Shown here piece after piece: positions 17,908-25,882 of a DNA stretch of 64,000 bases (its first letter is position 1; every line of letters begins with the position of its first letter). The notes under the pieces were generated by a model. It did not search any database. It was given only the letters and a program-made list of their open reading frames with translations, and was not told the DNA's origin. A program made the position numbers and the translations under genes. Origin of the DNA: an uncultured Clostridia bacterium (GTDB taxonomy: Bacteria > Bacillota > Clostridia > Christensenellales > Borkfalkiaceae); assembly GCA_944327625.1 (NCBI GenBank), contig CALVHL010000010.1, positions 1 to 64,000 of the forward strand, given 5' to 3'.

Positions 17908-17934
17908 CCCCCGCAATATGCCGCAACTAACGCA
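17908..17934. repeat. Dispersed repeat, CAATATG variant
   Basis: CCCCGCAATATGCCGCAACTAACGCA-type copy: the core has CAATATG in place of CATATATG but keeps the CGCAACTAACGCA tail found in copies 3 and 5. Confidence 0.55.
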
Positions 17935-17945
17935 TAAATTGCAAG

Positions 17946-17972
17946 CGGGGCGCAGAGTTGCCCCGCGCCCCG
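17946..17972 (-). terminator. Terminator of the first degV gene
   Basis: An 8-bp GC stem (17946-17953 with 17965-17972) lies 10 bp after the degV stop. On the minus strand it is followed by CTTGCAATTT. Confidence 0.55.
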
Positions 17973-17981
17973 TAAATTACC

Positions 17982-18872
17982 TTATATTCCGCGTTCGTCG
18001 CCCGAGAAGAAGAACAGCGCGACCGTGCCGGGGCCCGTGTGAGAGCCGATTACCGTGCCGATGTCGTTGATCTCTACCTTGCCGCACATCTTGGGGAATG
18101 CGCCCTCGACGAGCGAAGCGACCGCCTTTGCGTCGTCATACGCCATGGAAGTTGAGATGTACACCTTTTCGCAGTAGTCCGCGCCGCCCTCTGCCTGTGC
18201 GCATATAAGCGAGAACATCTCCCTTATCGCCTTTTTCTTACCCATTGCCTTCTTGCGGACGATGAGCTTGCCCTCGGAATTGACGTCCATGACGGGGCAA
18301 ACGCCGAGCAGAGTGCCTATCGCCGCCGACGCGCCCGAAATTCTGCCGCCGCGCTTGAAGTGCTGGAGATTGGTCGAGAAGAACCAATGCCTCAGCCTGA
18401 GCTTATTCTTTTCCAGCCAGTCGCGCAGTTCGTCAATGCCCATGCCGCCCGCTTTGAGCTCTGCCGCCTTGTCGACGAGCAGACCGTAGCCCGACGAAGC
18501 CGCGAGCGAATCCACGACATAGAGCTTTCTCTTTGGATATTTCTCTTTAAGCTCCTTCTGAGCGGCAAGCGCCGAAGCGTACCCGCCCGAAAGCCCGGAC
18601 GAAAACTCGATATGCAGGACGTCCTTGCCCGCTTTGAGGTGCGGCTCGATTACCGAGATGAGTTCCTCGGGCGTGACCTGCGAGGTGGTGGGCATTGCGC
18701 CCGCGTCGATGTCGCCGTAGAATTTTGCGGGCGTTATCGACTGATAGAGGTCGTCGAGGTGGTCAACTCCGTCGATTACGTAGTGGTAAGTTCCGAAATC
18801 GACGCCGAGCGCTTTGAGGTGAGCGGCCGAGAGATCGCAGGTCGAACAACAGGTTATTACAAATTCGAACAT
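17982..18872 (-). CDS. DegV family fatty-acid-binding protein
   Basis: A 296-residue two-domain DegV protein. The N-terminal STCDL motif, MPTTSQVTPEE, IEFSSGLSGGYASA and VVDSLAASSGYGLLV segments line the fatty-acid pocket. KRGGRISGASAAIGTLLGVCPVM and GSHTGPGTVALFF are standard. DegV/FakB proteins bind acyl chains and can present them to the kinase FakA; no fakA is in the window. AAGGAG precedes the ATG. A second paralogue lies at 34338, and the two may prefer different fatty acids. Confidence 0.9.
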   Translation of the reverse strand: MFEFVITCCSTCDLSAAHLKALGVDFGTYHYVIDGVDHLDDLYQSITPAKFYGDIDAGAMPTTSQVTPEELISVIEPHLKAGKDVLHIEFSSGLSGGYASALAAQKELKEKYPKRKLYVVDSLAASSGYGLLVDKAAELKAGGMGIDELRDWLEKNKLRLRHWFFSTNLQHFKRGGRISGASAAIGTLLGVCPVMDVNSEGKLIVRKKAMGKKKAIREMFSLICAQAEGGADYCEKVYISTSMAYDDAKAVASLVEGAFPKMCGKVEINDIGTVIGSHTGPGTVALFFFSGDERGI

Positions 18873-18915
18873 AATAATATCTCCTTAAACGTAAATGATT
18901 TTTTGGTTCGTATTT

Positions 18916-18944
18916 ATAATAAGTCACGCGCCGCGCAAAATCAA
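18916..18944 (-). promoter_or_regulatory. Promoter of the first degV gene
   Basis: On the minus strand TTGATT (18939-18944), a 17-bp spacer and TATTAT (18916-18921). Confidence 0.65.
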
Positions 18945-19730
18945 GCGTTGCCTTTCTACGCATTGAAAAAGCACTCTACTAATAATTTTTTACACTCTAC
19001 CGTCGGTAGAGTTGGCAGTTTACAGCCCTAAAACGCGCATATTTTTGTGCTTTTTTGGTCATTCATGGCATTTATGCGTATTTTGCCGACCGCCCACAGC
19101 TCTTTCGCCGCATAATATTTTATGTACGCGCGCGCTAGGTAAGTGCGGTTGCGTCGGGTGACGGATTGGCGCATTAAGCACGGGGCGAGAACGGTTCGCA
19201 ACGGGCGCAAGCGGGAACAGTCGGCAACTGCCTGCAACGGGGTTGGAGAGCTCCCCCCTCTGCCGCTCGGCAAAAGTTCTGCGGCATTGGGCGGCGGAGC
19301 GTTGAGGGCAGGCGGGTTGCTTCGTTTGGCGAGGGCGGAGCGCGTTGGATGAGTGCGTTAGGCGGCGGGCGTTGGGCGTGGGCGGGAAAAGTCCGCGACG
19401 CTCGGAGCGTTGGGCGGGGTGCGTTAGACACGGGGCGGAAAGGCGCGATATCGGCGCGCTATATTCGCGCTATATTGCTATAATATTTATTTATGTACGC
19501 GCGGAGACATTCAAGGCGTTTGCGGCTGGGCAAGCGGAAAAATCTTGGGCGGGGGCGACAGCGACGGACGGCGGGCAGACCTTTAACGCTTTAACTTTTT
19601 TGACGATGACAAATTTTGGCAGAAATAAAAATTTAAGGGAAAATTGCGGCGGGCAATATTGCCAAATCGCCTTAAAAACGCCCGAAAATTGCGCCGTTTT
19701 GCCGTTTTTTCGCGCTTTTTTCGCAAACTA
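18945..19730. other. Long noncoding GC-skewed region upstream of nrdD
   Basis: About 0.8 kb without a credible gene. A perfect inverted repeat ACTCTACCG-T-CGGTAGAGT is at 18994-19012, and CACTCTAC is also present 20 bp before it. A short direct repeat (ATAATATTT, then TATGTACGCGCG) occurs at about 19112-19132 and, with a 3-bp insertion, at about 19480-19503. It brackets a G-rich stretch with recurring GCGTTgGGCG and CACGGGGCG words. No recognisable protein, tRNA or riboswitch was seen. It may be a decayed element or an unrecognised RNA. Confidence 0.5.
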
Positions 19731-19731
19731 C

Positions 19732-19780
19732 CCACTATATATTGTTGATTTGTTAAAAACTTTCATACAAGATATTGTGT
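19732..19780. promoter_or_regulatory. Pair of NrdR-like boxes upstream of promoter P1
   Basis: Two 16-bp sites, 19732-19747 (core ACTATATATTGT) and 19765-19780 (core ACAAGATATTGTGT), match about 13 and 14 of 16 positions of the NrdR box as I recall it. They sit 33 bp apart centre to centre, just before the P1 -35 box. Confidence 0.6.
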
Positions 19781-19788
19781 TCACTTTC

Positions 19789-19817
19789 TTGACATAGCCG
19801 CAAGCCTGACATATAAT
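19789..19817 (+). promoter_or_regulatory. nrdD promoter P1
   Basis: TTGACA (19789-19794), a 17-bp spacer and TATAAT (19812-19817), a full consensus. It would give a leader of about 150 nt before nrdD. Confidence 0.75.
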
Positions 19818-19873
19818 GGTTAAGCCGTCGCAAAAAAAGGGCGGCGCGGTATAAGTAAAACAAAATATTTTAT

Positions 19874-19921
19874 GCACAATATATTGTACATTAGGTATTG
19901 ACTTAACACAATATCTGTGAT
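19874..19921. promoter_or_regulatory. Pair of NrdR-like boxes around promoter P2
   Basis: Site 19874-19889 (core CACAATATATTGTAC) and site 19906-19921 (ACACAATATC then TGTGAT, one base shorter than usual) are 32 bp apart centre to centre, close to three helical turns. The second site fills the P2 spacer, so a bound repressor would exclude RNA polymerase. NrdR is the known repressor of ribonucleotide reductase genes; the nrdR gene is not in this window. Confidence 0.72.
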
Positions 19922-19926
19922 ATAAT
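19898..19926 (+). promoter_or_regulatory. nrdD promoter P2
   Basis: TTGACT (19898-19903), a 17-bp spacer and TATAAT (19921-19926), about 46 bp before the nrdD ATG. Confidence 0.8.
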
Positions 19927-19972
19927 AAAATCGTTCCGCAGAAAAGAACACACCCAAAGGGGGTTAAGATAA

Positions 19973-22099
19973 ATGAAAGTTATTAAGAGAGACGGCAAGA
20001 CCGTAGATTTTGACAGAAGCAAGATCTTCAACGCAATAAGCAAGGCCAACCAGGCCGTCGACTTCGAGGACAGGGCGACGGACGAACAGATTACCGCCAT
20101 AGTCGACGACATCGCCAGCCGCCACAGAACGAGACTGCTTGTCGAGGACATTCAGGATATGGTCGAGGAAAAGCTGATGGAGCTTCAGAAGTTCCAGCTG
20201 ATGAAGGCGTATATCCTCTACCGCTATGAGCGCGCGCTCGTCAGAAAGGCAAACACGACCGACGAGAGCATACTTTCACTCATCAAGAATGCCAACAAGG
20301 ACGTCATGGAGGAGAACTCCAACAAGAACGCGCACACCGCGTCCACCCAGCGCGACCTCATCGCGGGCGAAGTTTCCAAGGATCTGACGAGGAGAATACT
20401 GCTCCCCGAATACATCTCTAAGGCACACGACGAGGGCGCAATCCACTTCCACGACGCCGACTATTTCCTTCAACCCATCTTCAACTGCTGCCTTGTCAAC
20501 ATCAAGGATATGCTTGACAACGGCACGGTGATGAACGGCAAGATGATAGAAAGCCCCAAGTCCTTCCAGGTTGCCTGCACGATAGTCACGCAGATTATCG
20601 CCTCGGTCGCATCCTCGCAGTACGGCGGTCAGTCGGTTAACGTCGCTCACCTCGGCAAATACCTGCGCCGCACGCGCGAAAAGTATATGAAGGAGTGCGA
20701 CGAGGAGTTCGGCGACAGCATGAGCGAAGACGACAAGAAGCGCGTCGTCGATATGCGCGTCAAGGACGAGCTCAAAGCCGGCGTTCAGACCATTCAGTAT
20801 CAGATAAATACCCTCATGACGACCAACGGTCAGTCTCCCTTCGTCACGCTCTTTTTGTACCTCGACGAAAATGACGAGTACATCGAAGAAAACGCGATGA
20901 TAATAGAGGAAATACTCAAACAGCGCTATCAGGGCATCAAGAACGAAGTGGGCGTATACGTCACCCCCGCCTTCCCCAAGCTCATCTACGTGCTTGACGA
21001 GAACAACTGCCTCAAAGGCGGCAAGTACGACTATCTCACCAAGCTTGCGGTCAAGTGCTCCTCCAAGCGCCTCTATCCCGACTATATCTCGGCGAAGAAG
21101 ATGCGCGAAAATTACGAGGGCAACGTATTCTCGCCCATGGGCTGCCGCTCCTTCCTTTCCCCCTGGAAAGACGAAAACGGCAACTATAAGTTCGAGGGCA
21201 GGTTCAATCAGGGCGTCGTTTCGATAAATCTTCCCCAGTGCGGCATACTTGCGCGCGGCGACGAAAAGAAGTTCTGGGAGCTGCTTGAAGAAAGGCTGCA
21301 ATTGTGCTTCGACGCGCTCATGTGCCGTCATAACGCGCTCATGGGTACACTTTCGGACGTTTCGCCCGTGCATTGGCAGTATGGCGCAATCGCAAGACTG
21401 GGCAAGGGCGAGAAGATAGACAAATACCTCATGGACGGCTATTCGACCATTTCGCTCGGCTATATCGGCCTCTACGAAGTGACCAAGCTCGTCAAGGGCG
21501 TCAGCCACACCACCCCCGAGGGCGAAAAGTTCGCGCTCAAAGTAATGAATACTTTAAGGGCGCACTGCGAGAAGTGGAAGAAAGAGACGGGGCTGGGCTT
21601 CGGTCTCTACGGAACGCCCGCAGAGAGCCTGTGCTACCGCTTCGCGAGAATAGACAAGGAGCGTTTCGGCACGATAAAGGACGTAACCGACAAGGGCTAT
21701 TACACCAACAGCTATCACGTCGACGTCAGAGAGAAGATAGACGCGTTCTCCAAGTTCAGGTTCGAGAGCCAGTTCCAGCAGATTTCCTCGGGCGGCGCAA
21801 TCTCCTACGTCGAGATACCCAATATGCGCAACAATCTGACGGCTATGGAGGACGTTGTCAAGTTCATCTACGACAACATTCAGTACGCCGAATTCAACAC
21901 CAAGTCCGACTATTGCCACGTCTGCGGCTTCGACGGCGAGATAATAATCAACGACGACAACGAATGGGAATGCCCCGTCTGCCACAACAAGGACCAGAGA
22001 AAGATGAACGTCACCCGCCGTACCTGCGGCTACCTTGGCGAGAACTTCTGGAACGTCGGCAAGACCAAAGAGATAAAGGCAAGGGTTTTACACCTTTAA
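19973..22099 (+). CDS. nrdD: Anaerobic ribonucleoside-triphosphate reductase
   Basis: A 708-residue class III glycyl-radical enzyme that reduces NTPs to dNTPs without oxygen. An ATP-cone (about 1-90) for allosteric control precedes the catalytic domain. The C-terminal zinc site CHVC...CPVC is followed by the radical motif RRTCGYLG, in which Gly686 would carry the radical installed by NrdG. AAAGGGGG precedes the ATG at 19973. nrdG and dut follow on the same strand, so one unit makes dNTPs and removes dUTP. Two promoters with NrdR-like boxes control it. It shows that the organism can replicate anaerobically. Confidence 0.97.
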   Translation: MKVIKRDGKTVDFDRSKIFNAISKANQAVDFEDRATDEQITAIVDDIASRHRTRLLVEDIQDMVEEKLMELQKFQLMKAYILYRYERALVRKANTTDESILSLIKNANKDVMEENSNKNAHTASTQRDLIAGEVSKDLTRRILLPEYISKAHDEGAIHFHDADYFLQPIFNCCLVNIKDMLDNGTVMNGKMIESPKSFQVACTIVTQIIASVASSQYGGQSVNVAHLGKYLRRTREKYMKECDEEFGDSMSEDDKKRVVDMRVKDELKAGVQTIQYQINTLMTTNGQSPFVTLFLYLDENDEYIEENAMIIEEILKQRYQGIKNEVGVYVTPAFPKLIYVLDENNCLKGGKYDYLTKLAVKCSSKRLYPDYISAKKMRENYEGNVFSPMGCRSFLSPWKDENGNYKFEGRFNQGVVSINLPQCGILARGDEKKFWELLEERLQLCFDALMCRHNALMGTLSDVSPVHWQYGAIARLGKGEKIDKYLMDGYSTISLGYIGLYEVTKLVKGVSHTTPEGEKFALKVMNTLRAHCEKWKKETGLGFGLYGTPAESLCYRFARIDKERFGTIKDVTDKGYYTNSYHVDVREKIDAFSKFRFESQFQQISSGGAISYVEIPNMRNNLTAMEDVVKFIYDNIQYAEFNTKSDYCHVCGFDGEIIINDDNEWECPVCHNKDQRKMNVTRRTCGYLGENFWNVGKTKEIKARVLHL

Positions 22100-22120
22100 T
22101 TTAACTTAATAAAATGCACC

Positions 22121-22155
22121 TTTTCGCCGCCACGCTTACAGCTCGGCGGCGAAAA
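22121..22155 (+). other. Intercistronic hairpin between nrdD and nrdG
   Basis: An 11-bp stem (22121-22131 with 22145-22155) with a 13-nt loop and no T tract. It may stabilise or process the mRNA, lowering nrdG relative to nrdD, rather than terminate transcription. Confidence 0.5.
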
Positions 22156-22251
22156 CGGCTTTAAATGCGGCAATACGGACACGGGCGGCAATGCCCCGAA
22201 ATACAAGCCGCACGGACGGCCGCGGGAAAGCGGCAAACAGGGAAAAGATTT

Positions 22252-22785
22252 ATGAACTACGCAACAATCAAATGGTATGACATATCCAACGGCCCCGGCG
22301 TGAGAGTGAGCCTGTACGTTTCGGGCTGCAGAAATCACTGCAAGGGCTGTTTCAACAAGGAGACGTGGGACTTCGACTACGGCGAGCCGTTTACAAAGGA
22401 GATCGAGGACAAGATAATCGAGGCGATGAAGCCCGACTATATCAAGGGCTTTACCCTGCTGGGCGGCGATCCGTTCGAGCCGGAAAATTCCAAGGTCTTG
22501 GCCCCCTTCATGAAGCGGCTGAGGGCAGCCTATCCCGAAAAGTCGTTCTGGTGCTTTACGGGCTATGACTACGAAGCCGACCTGCTGACGGGCAGGCAGG
22601 GCAATATCGACGACGTAATGGACATACTCTCGACGCTCGACGTGCTGGTCGACGGCAGGTTCGTCGAGGAACTCAAAGACCTCAACCTCAAATTCAAGGG
22701 CTCGTCCAATCAGCGCACCATACTCGTCAAGCCCTCGCTCGAAAAGGACGAAGTAGTGCTCTGGGACGAAGTGTCGGTTGTATAA
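22252..22785 (+). CDS. nrdG: Anaerobic ribonucleotide reductase activating protein
   Basis: A 177-residue radical-SAM activase that generates the glycyl radical on NrdD. The iron-sulfur motif CRNHCKGC (C26, C30, C33) is followed by GGDPFEP, the SAM-binding GGE-like motif. The ATG at 22252 was chosen because the MNYATIKWYDISNGPG start matches the family and AGGGA precedes it. An in-frame extension upstream is not conserved-looking. It lies 152 bp after nrdD and 23 bp before dut. Confidence 0.95.
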   Translation: MNYATIKWYDISNGPGVRVSLYVSGCRNHCKGCFNKETWDFDYGEPFTKEIEDKIIEAMKPDYIKGFTLLGGDPFEPENSKVLAPFMKRLRAAYPEKSFWCFTGYDYEADLLTGRQGNIDDVMDILSTLDVLVDGRFVEELKDLNLKFKGSSNQRTILVKPSLEKDEVVLWDEVSVV

Positions 22786-22808
22786 AATAAGATAACGAGA
22801 GGACAAAG

Positions 22809-23246
22809 ATGAAAGTAAACGTAAAGAAACTTAACGGCAACGCAAAACTCCCCTCCTACGGCAGCAAGGACGCGGCGGGCGCGGACCTCTACGCCTGCAC
22901 GGACAGCGCCCTTGAAATAGCCCCCCACACGACGGCGATGATACCCACGGGCATAGCGTTAGAGCTGCCCGTCGGCTATGCGGGCTTTATCTACGCGAGG
23001 AGCGGGCTTGCCTCCAAAAAGGGGCTTGCCCCCGCCAACAAGGTGGGCGTGGTCGACTGCGACTATCGCGGAGAAGTCAAGGTTGCGCTCCACAACCACA
23101 CTGACCTGCCGCAGACGATTGACGCGGGCGAGCGCATTGCTCAGCTCGTCGTTGCGCCCTACGTCACGGCGGACTTCGTCGAGGCGGAGGAACTCTCCTC
23201 CACTGAGCGCGGCGCGGGCGGCTTCGGCTCTACGGGCACGAACTGA
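22809..23246 (+). CDS. dut: Deoxyuridine 5'-triphosphate nucleotidohydrolase
   Basis: A 145-residue homotrimeric-type dUTPase that converts dUTP to dUMP and PPi. All five motifs are visible: AGADLYA (24-30), ARSGLASKKG, GVVDCDYRGEVKVAL, GERIAQLVV and the C-terminal TERGAGGFGSTG arm that closes over the substrate. Its place in an operon with nrdD-nrdG fits dNTP supply and dUTP clearance. AGAGGAC lies before the ATG. A strong terminator ends the operon. Confidence 0.96.
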   Translation: MKVNVKKLNGNAKLPSYGSKDAAGADLYACTDSALEIAPHTTAMIPTGIALELPVGYAGFIYARSGLASKKGLAPANKVGVVDCDYRGEVKVALHNHTDLPQTIDAGERIAQLVVAPYVTADFVEAEELSSTERGAGGFGSTGTN

Positions 23247-23261
23247 ACTATAAAACGCTTT

Positions 23262-23301
23262 GCGGCGCGGCGGTAATAAACCGCCGCGCCGCTCTTTTTT
23301 T
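23262..23301 (+). terminator. Terminator of nrdD-nrdG-dut
   Basis: A perfect 12-bp GC stem (23262-23273 with 23281-23292), 7-nt loop, followed by TCTTTTTTT. Confidence 0.95.
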
Positions 23302-23320
23302 GCGCTATATTCTGAAATTA

Positions 23321-23417
23321 CCCCGCATATATGCGGCAATTAACGCAATTGCCACCGCAATATGCCTCAAATACGCCAATTTTACGATTGCCCCGCATAT
23401 ATGCCGCAGATAATGCG
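23321..23417. repeat. Dispersed GCATATATGC repeats, copies 4 and 5 with a variant between
   Basis: Exact cores are at 23325-23334 (followed by GGCAATTAACGCA) and 23395-23404 (followed by CGCAGATAATGCG). A CGCAATATGCC variant lies between at 23356-23366. The cluster lies between the terminators of convergent genes. Confidence 0.65.
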
Positions 23418-23436
23418 TTTTTACGCGTAAAAAAAC

Positions 23437-23466
23437 GCGCCGCCCGCAATTTCTTGCGGGCGGCGC
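23437..23466 (-). terminator. Terminator of the six-helix membrane protein gene
   Basis: A perfect 13-bp stem (23437-23449 with 23454-23466); on the minus strand it is followed by GTTTTTTT. Confidence 0.9.
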
Positions 23467-23497
23467 TGTCTGTTTCAATAGACGCTTGCGTTAAATG

Positions 23498-24151
23498 TTA
23501 CGCCTCGTTTGCGCCCGCCTCAATCCTGCCCAGGGCGCGCCTTTTGTACAGGGCGTACACCCCGAACAGCACGAATGCAACGAGAAGATACAAGAGCCCG
23601 AAGGCAAGCGGTATCACCCACCACGACGCGCCCGTCGTAGTCGTCATACGCGAAAGCGCAACCGCCGAAAGTATGCCGCAGTGCACTACCATTGCCGCAA
23701 GCACGGCTATGGGGACGAAGTACAATATCTTTCCGACCTTGGGGAGATCGCCCCTCGGTCTTGCGCGAACTATCAGCCATACAATGCCGATTGCCGCAAG
23801 AGGTATGGCGTAGACTATGGGCACGTTGAAATATACGGCTATAAAATCGCCGATCACGCCTTCTATCGTGACGTGCAACGCCATTGCGACAAACGTCAAA
23901 AGAATTAGCGAGAAGAAGACGACGTCGGATATACCCCACATCTTCTCCGCCCTTGCGACAAGCCTCAGCGACAGGGCAAATGCCGCAATTGGTATGCCGT
24001 ATGGCAATATATTGAGCAACATACTCTGCACGTCAACGGCAAAACGTCCTGCCGCCGAATATGCAATTATCCAGATAAGGTGCGCCACCGTCACGGCAAT
24101 CGCCGTGCAGAGGGCTATATTCACAGCCCTCTTTACGCTTACAATATTCAT
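23498..24151 (-). CDS. Hypothetical six-helix membrane protein
   Basis: I do not recognise this 217-residue protein. Hydrophobic segments lie at about 9-32, 42-62, 76-96, 105-128, 145-168 and 175-203, with short charged loops and a basic RRALGRIE end before the acidic tail. No signal peptide cleavage site or catalytic motif is seen. It is monocistronic with a consensus-like promoter and a strong terminator. An integral-membrane role is all that can be said. Confidence 0.7.
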   Translation of the reverse strand: MNIVSVKRAVNIALCTAIAVTVAHLIWIIAYSAAGRFAVDVQSMLLNILPYGIPIAAFALSLRLVARAEKMWGISDVVFFSLILLTFVAMALHVTIEGVIGDFIAVYFNVPIVYAIPLAAIGIVWLIVRARPRGDLPKVGKILYFVPIAVLAAMVVHCGILSAVALSRMTTTTGASWWVIPLAFGLLYLLVAFVLFGVYALYKRRALGRIEAGANEA

Positions 24152-24214
24152 AGCAATAACCCTTAATAATTCAAGCGGCTGAACGGCTTAAATCTGTAAA
24201 CCATACACGCCTGA

Positions 24215-24243
24215 ATATTACCGTCAGTATTATCTTATGTCAA
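24215..24243 (-). promoter_or_regulatory. Promoter of the six-helix membrane protein gene
   Basis: On the minus strand TTGACA (24238-24243), a 17-bp spacer and TAATAT (24215-24220). Confidence 0.7.
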
Positions 24244-24351
24244 TAATACTATAATTTTTAACTTTTGACAAGGGCGATTGTTCAAATAATATATAGATAT
24301 CACCCATATAACGCGCCGTCAGCGCCGCCGTCACTTTGAGCGGTTTACCCC

Positions 24352-24777
24352 TCAGAGATAGTCTTTGAGGGCGGAAATGTCGGTCTGCCACTCTCTTTTG
24401 CTGCGTTCGCGGTGGAGCGCGTTCGCCTCGCCGAGCGCCTTGCGGTATTCGGCATAGCTTACGCCGTTGACCTTCATATAGTGCTCGCTCGCCTCCCTTT
24501 CCCTGCCCATAAGAGAGGTTCTGCCTATATGAATTACCTCGTGACAGGGGCGACAGACGGCGACTATGTCTTTAAGCTTCTGTATGCCGCGCTCGTCGTC
24601 GTATTCCCAATTTTCGTGCGCTTCGAGCCGCGCAGTCGGCGCGCCGCAGATCATGCACCTGCCGCCCGCGCGGGCGTAAGCCTTTTTCCTTACTTTGTCC
24701 CACACCTCTTTGGGCAGAGCGCTTCTGAGATTTATGTACCAGCAGCTGTCCGGGACGAGCCCGAATTCGAGTTTCAT
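24352..24777 (-). CDS. HNH endonuclease-like protein
   Basis: A 141-residue protein with a zinc-bound HNH-type core: CMIC (41-44), EAHENW (52-57), CRPCH (75-79) and a final VIH. This arrangement is typical of small HNH nucleases of phage or host origin. The ATG at 24777 has GGAGG 7 nt upstream and was chosen over a long in-frame extension that runs through the divergent promoter. No restriction or mobile-element gene is adjacent, so its role is unclear. Confidence 0.75.
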   Translation of the reverse strand: MKLEFGLVPDSCWYINLRSALPKEVWDKVRKKAYARAGGRCMICGAPTARLEAHENWEYDDERGIQKLKDIVAVCRPCHEVIHIGRTSLMGREREASEHYMKVNGVSYAEYRKALGEANALHRERSKREWQTDISALKDYL

Positions 24778-24818
24778 TTTATACCTCCGCGGAACGGGCG
24801 CATATTGCAAAAAATAAA

Positions 24819-24847
24819 TTGACAAGCGCGGCGCTCCGACATATAAT
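24819..24847 (+). promoter_or_regulatory. Promoter of the zinc-ribbon gene pair
   Basis: TTGACA (24819-24824), a 17-bp spacer and TATAAT (24842-24847), a full consensus. Confidence 0.85.
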
Positions 24848-24878
24848 ATAGTAAAATAATACAGACGCGAGGTCAGCA

Positions 24879-25283
24879 ATGTTTTGCCGTAAATGCGGAA
24901 AAGAAATTGACGACGAAGCCGTCGTATGCCCTCATTGCGGCGTACCGACGGTGAACTACTACGGCAGGAGCGGAAGCGCACCAAATACCGCCCGAACGTA
25001 CACGGCACAGCCCGCCGCAGCAGAAAAGCCGAACAATCTCGCCATAGTCGCATTCGTAGTATCGGTCGCGAGCATCTGGCTGGGCGAGCTCTTATGCCTG
25101 CCCGCGATAGCGGGGCTTATCCTCTCGATCGTGGCGATGAAAAAGCGCAAGGACTGCAATAAATACAACGGCTTTGCCGTCGCGGGGCTGGCCGTCTCCA
25201 TATTTGCGACCTTCTTGTGGGTAATGGTATGGACGATGGTGATTATCCTGATTTTAAGCCAGCCGCTCAGCGGTATCTATTGA
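24879..25283 (+). CDS. Zinc-ribbon DUF4190-like membrane protein (copy 1)
   Basis: A 134-residue protein with an N-terminal zinc ribbon (CRKCG at 3-7, CPHCG at 18-22), a short Ala/Pro linker and two hydrophobic hairpins (about 55-85 and 95-130) of DUF4190 type. The ribbon would face the cytoplasm. A close paralogue follows, and the FCRKCG...[18 protein letters not shown] stretch is nearly identical in both. The function is unknown. Confidence 0.82.
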   Translation: MFCRKCGKEIDDEAVVCPHCGVPTVNYYGRSGSAPNTARTYTAQPAAAEKPNNLAIVAFVVSVASIWLGELLCLPAIAGLILSIVAMKKRKDCNKYNGFAVAGLAVSIFATFLWVMVWTMVIILILSQPLSGIY

Positions 25284-25344
25284 TTTACCCGATAACCCGA
25301 GGCAATGCGCCGCGCAAGCGGAAAAATATAAAAAATTTTAATAA

Positions 25345-25782
<438 letters not shown>

Positions 25783-25795
25783 TAAAAATTTCATT

Positions 25796-25826
25796 ATTCC
25801 CCCGCTTCCCCGCGGGGGAATATCCT
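25796..25826 (+). terminator. Terminator of the zinc-ribbon gene pair
   Basis: A 10-bp stem (25796-25805 with 25812-25821), 6-nt loop, then ATCCTTTTT. Confidence 0.8.
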
Positions 25827-25838
25827 TTTTAAACGGAC

Positions 25839-25869
25839 GGGCGCTCTGCCGATATGCGGCAGAGCGCCC
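25839..25869 (-). terminator. Terminator of icd
   Basis: A 12-bp perfect stem (25839-25850 with 25858-25869) lies 13 bp beyond the icd stop. TTTAAAAAGG follows a few bases later on the minus strand. Confidence 0.65.
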
Positions 25870-25882
25870 TTAAATTTTGTCT

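Noticed and set aside
19345-19797. A 150-codon plus-strand frame upstream of nrdD
   Set aside because: It is low-complexity, has no ribosome site and runs through the NrdR-like boxes and the P1 -35 box.
20276-21508. A 410-codon minus-strand frame inside nrdD
   Set aside because: nrdD is unambiguous on the plus strand, and the antisense product has no motif, ribosome site or promoter.
24352-25053. A 233-codon version of the HNH gene
   Set aside because: The extra N-terminus overlaps the divergent zinc-ribbon gene and its consensus promoter. The ATG at 24777 has a GGAGG site and gives a normal family start.
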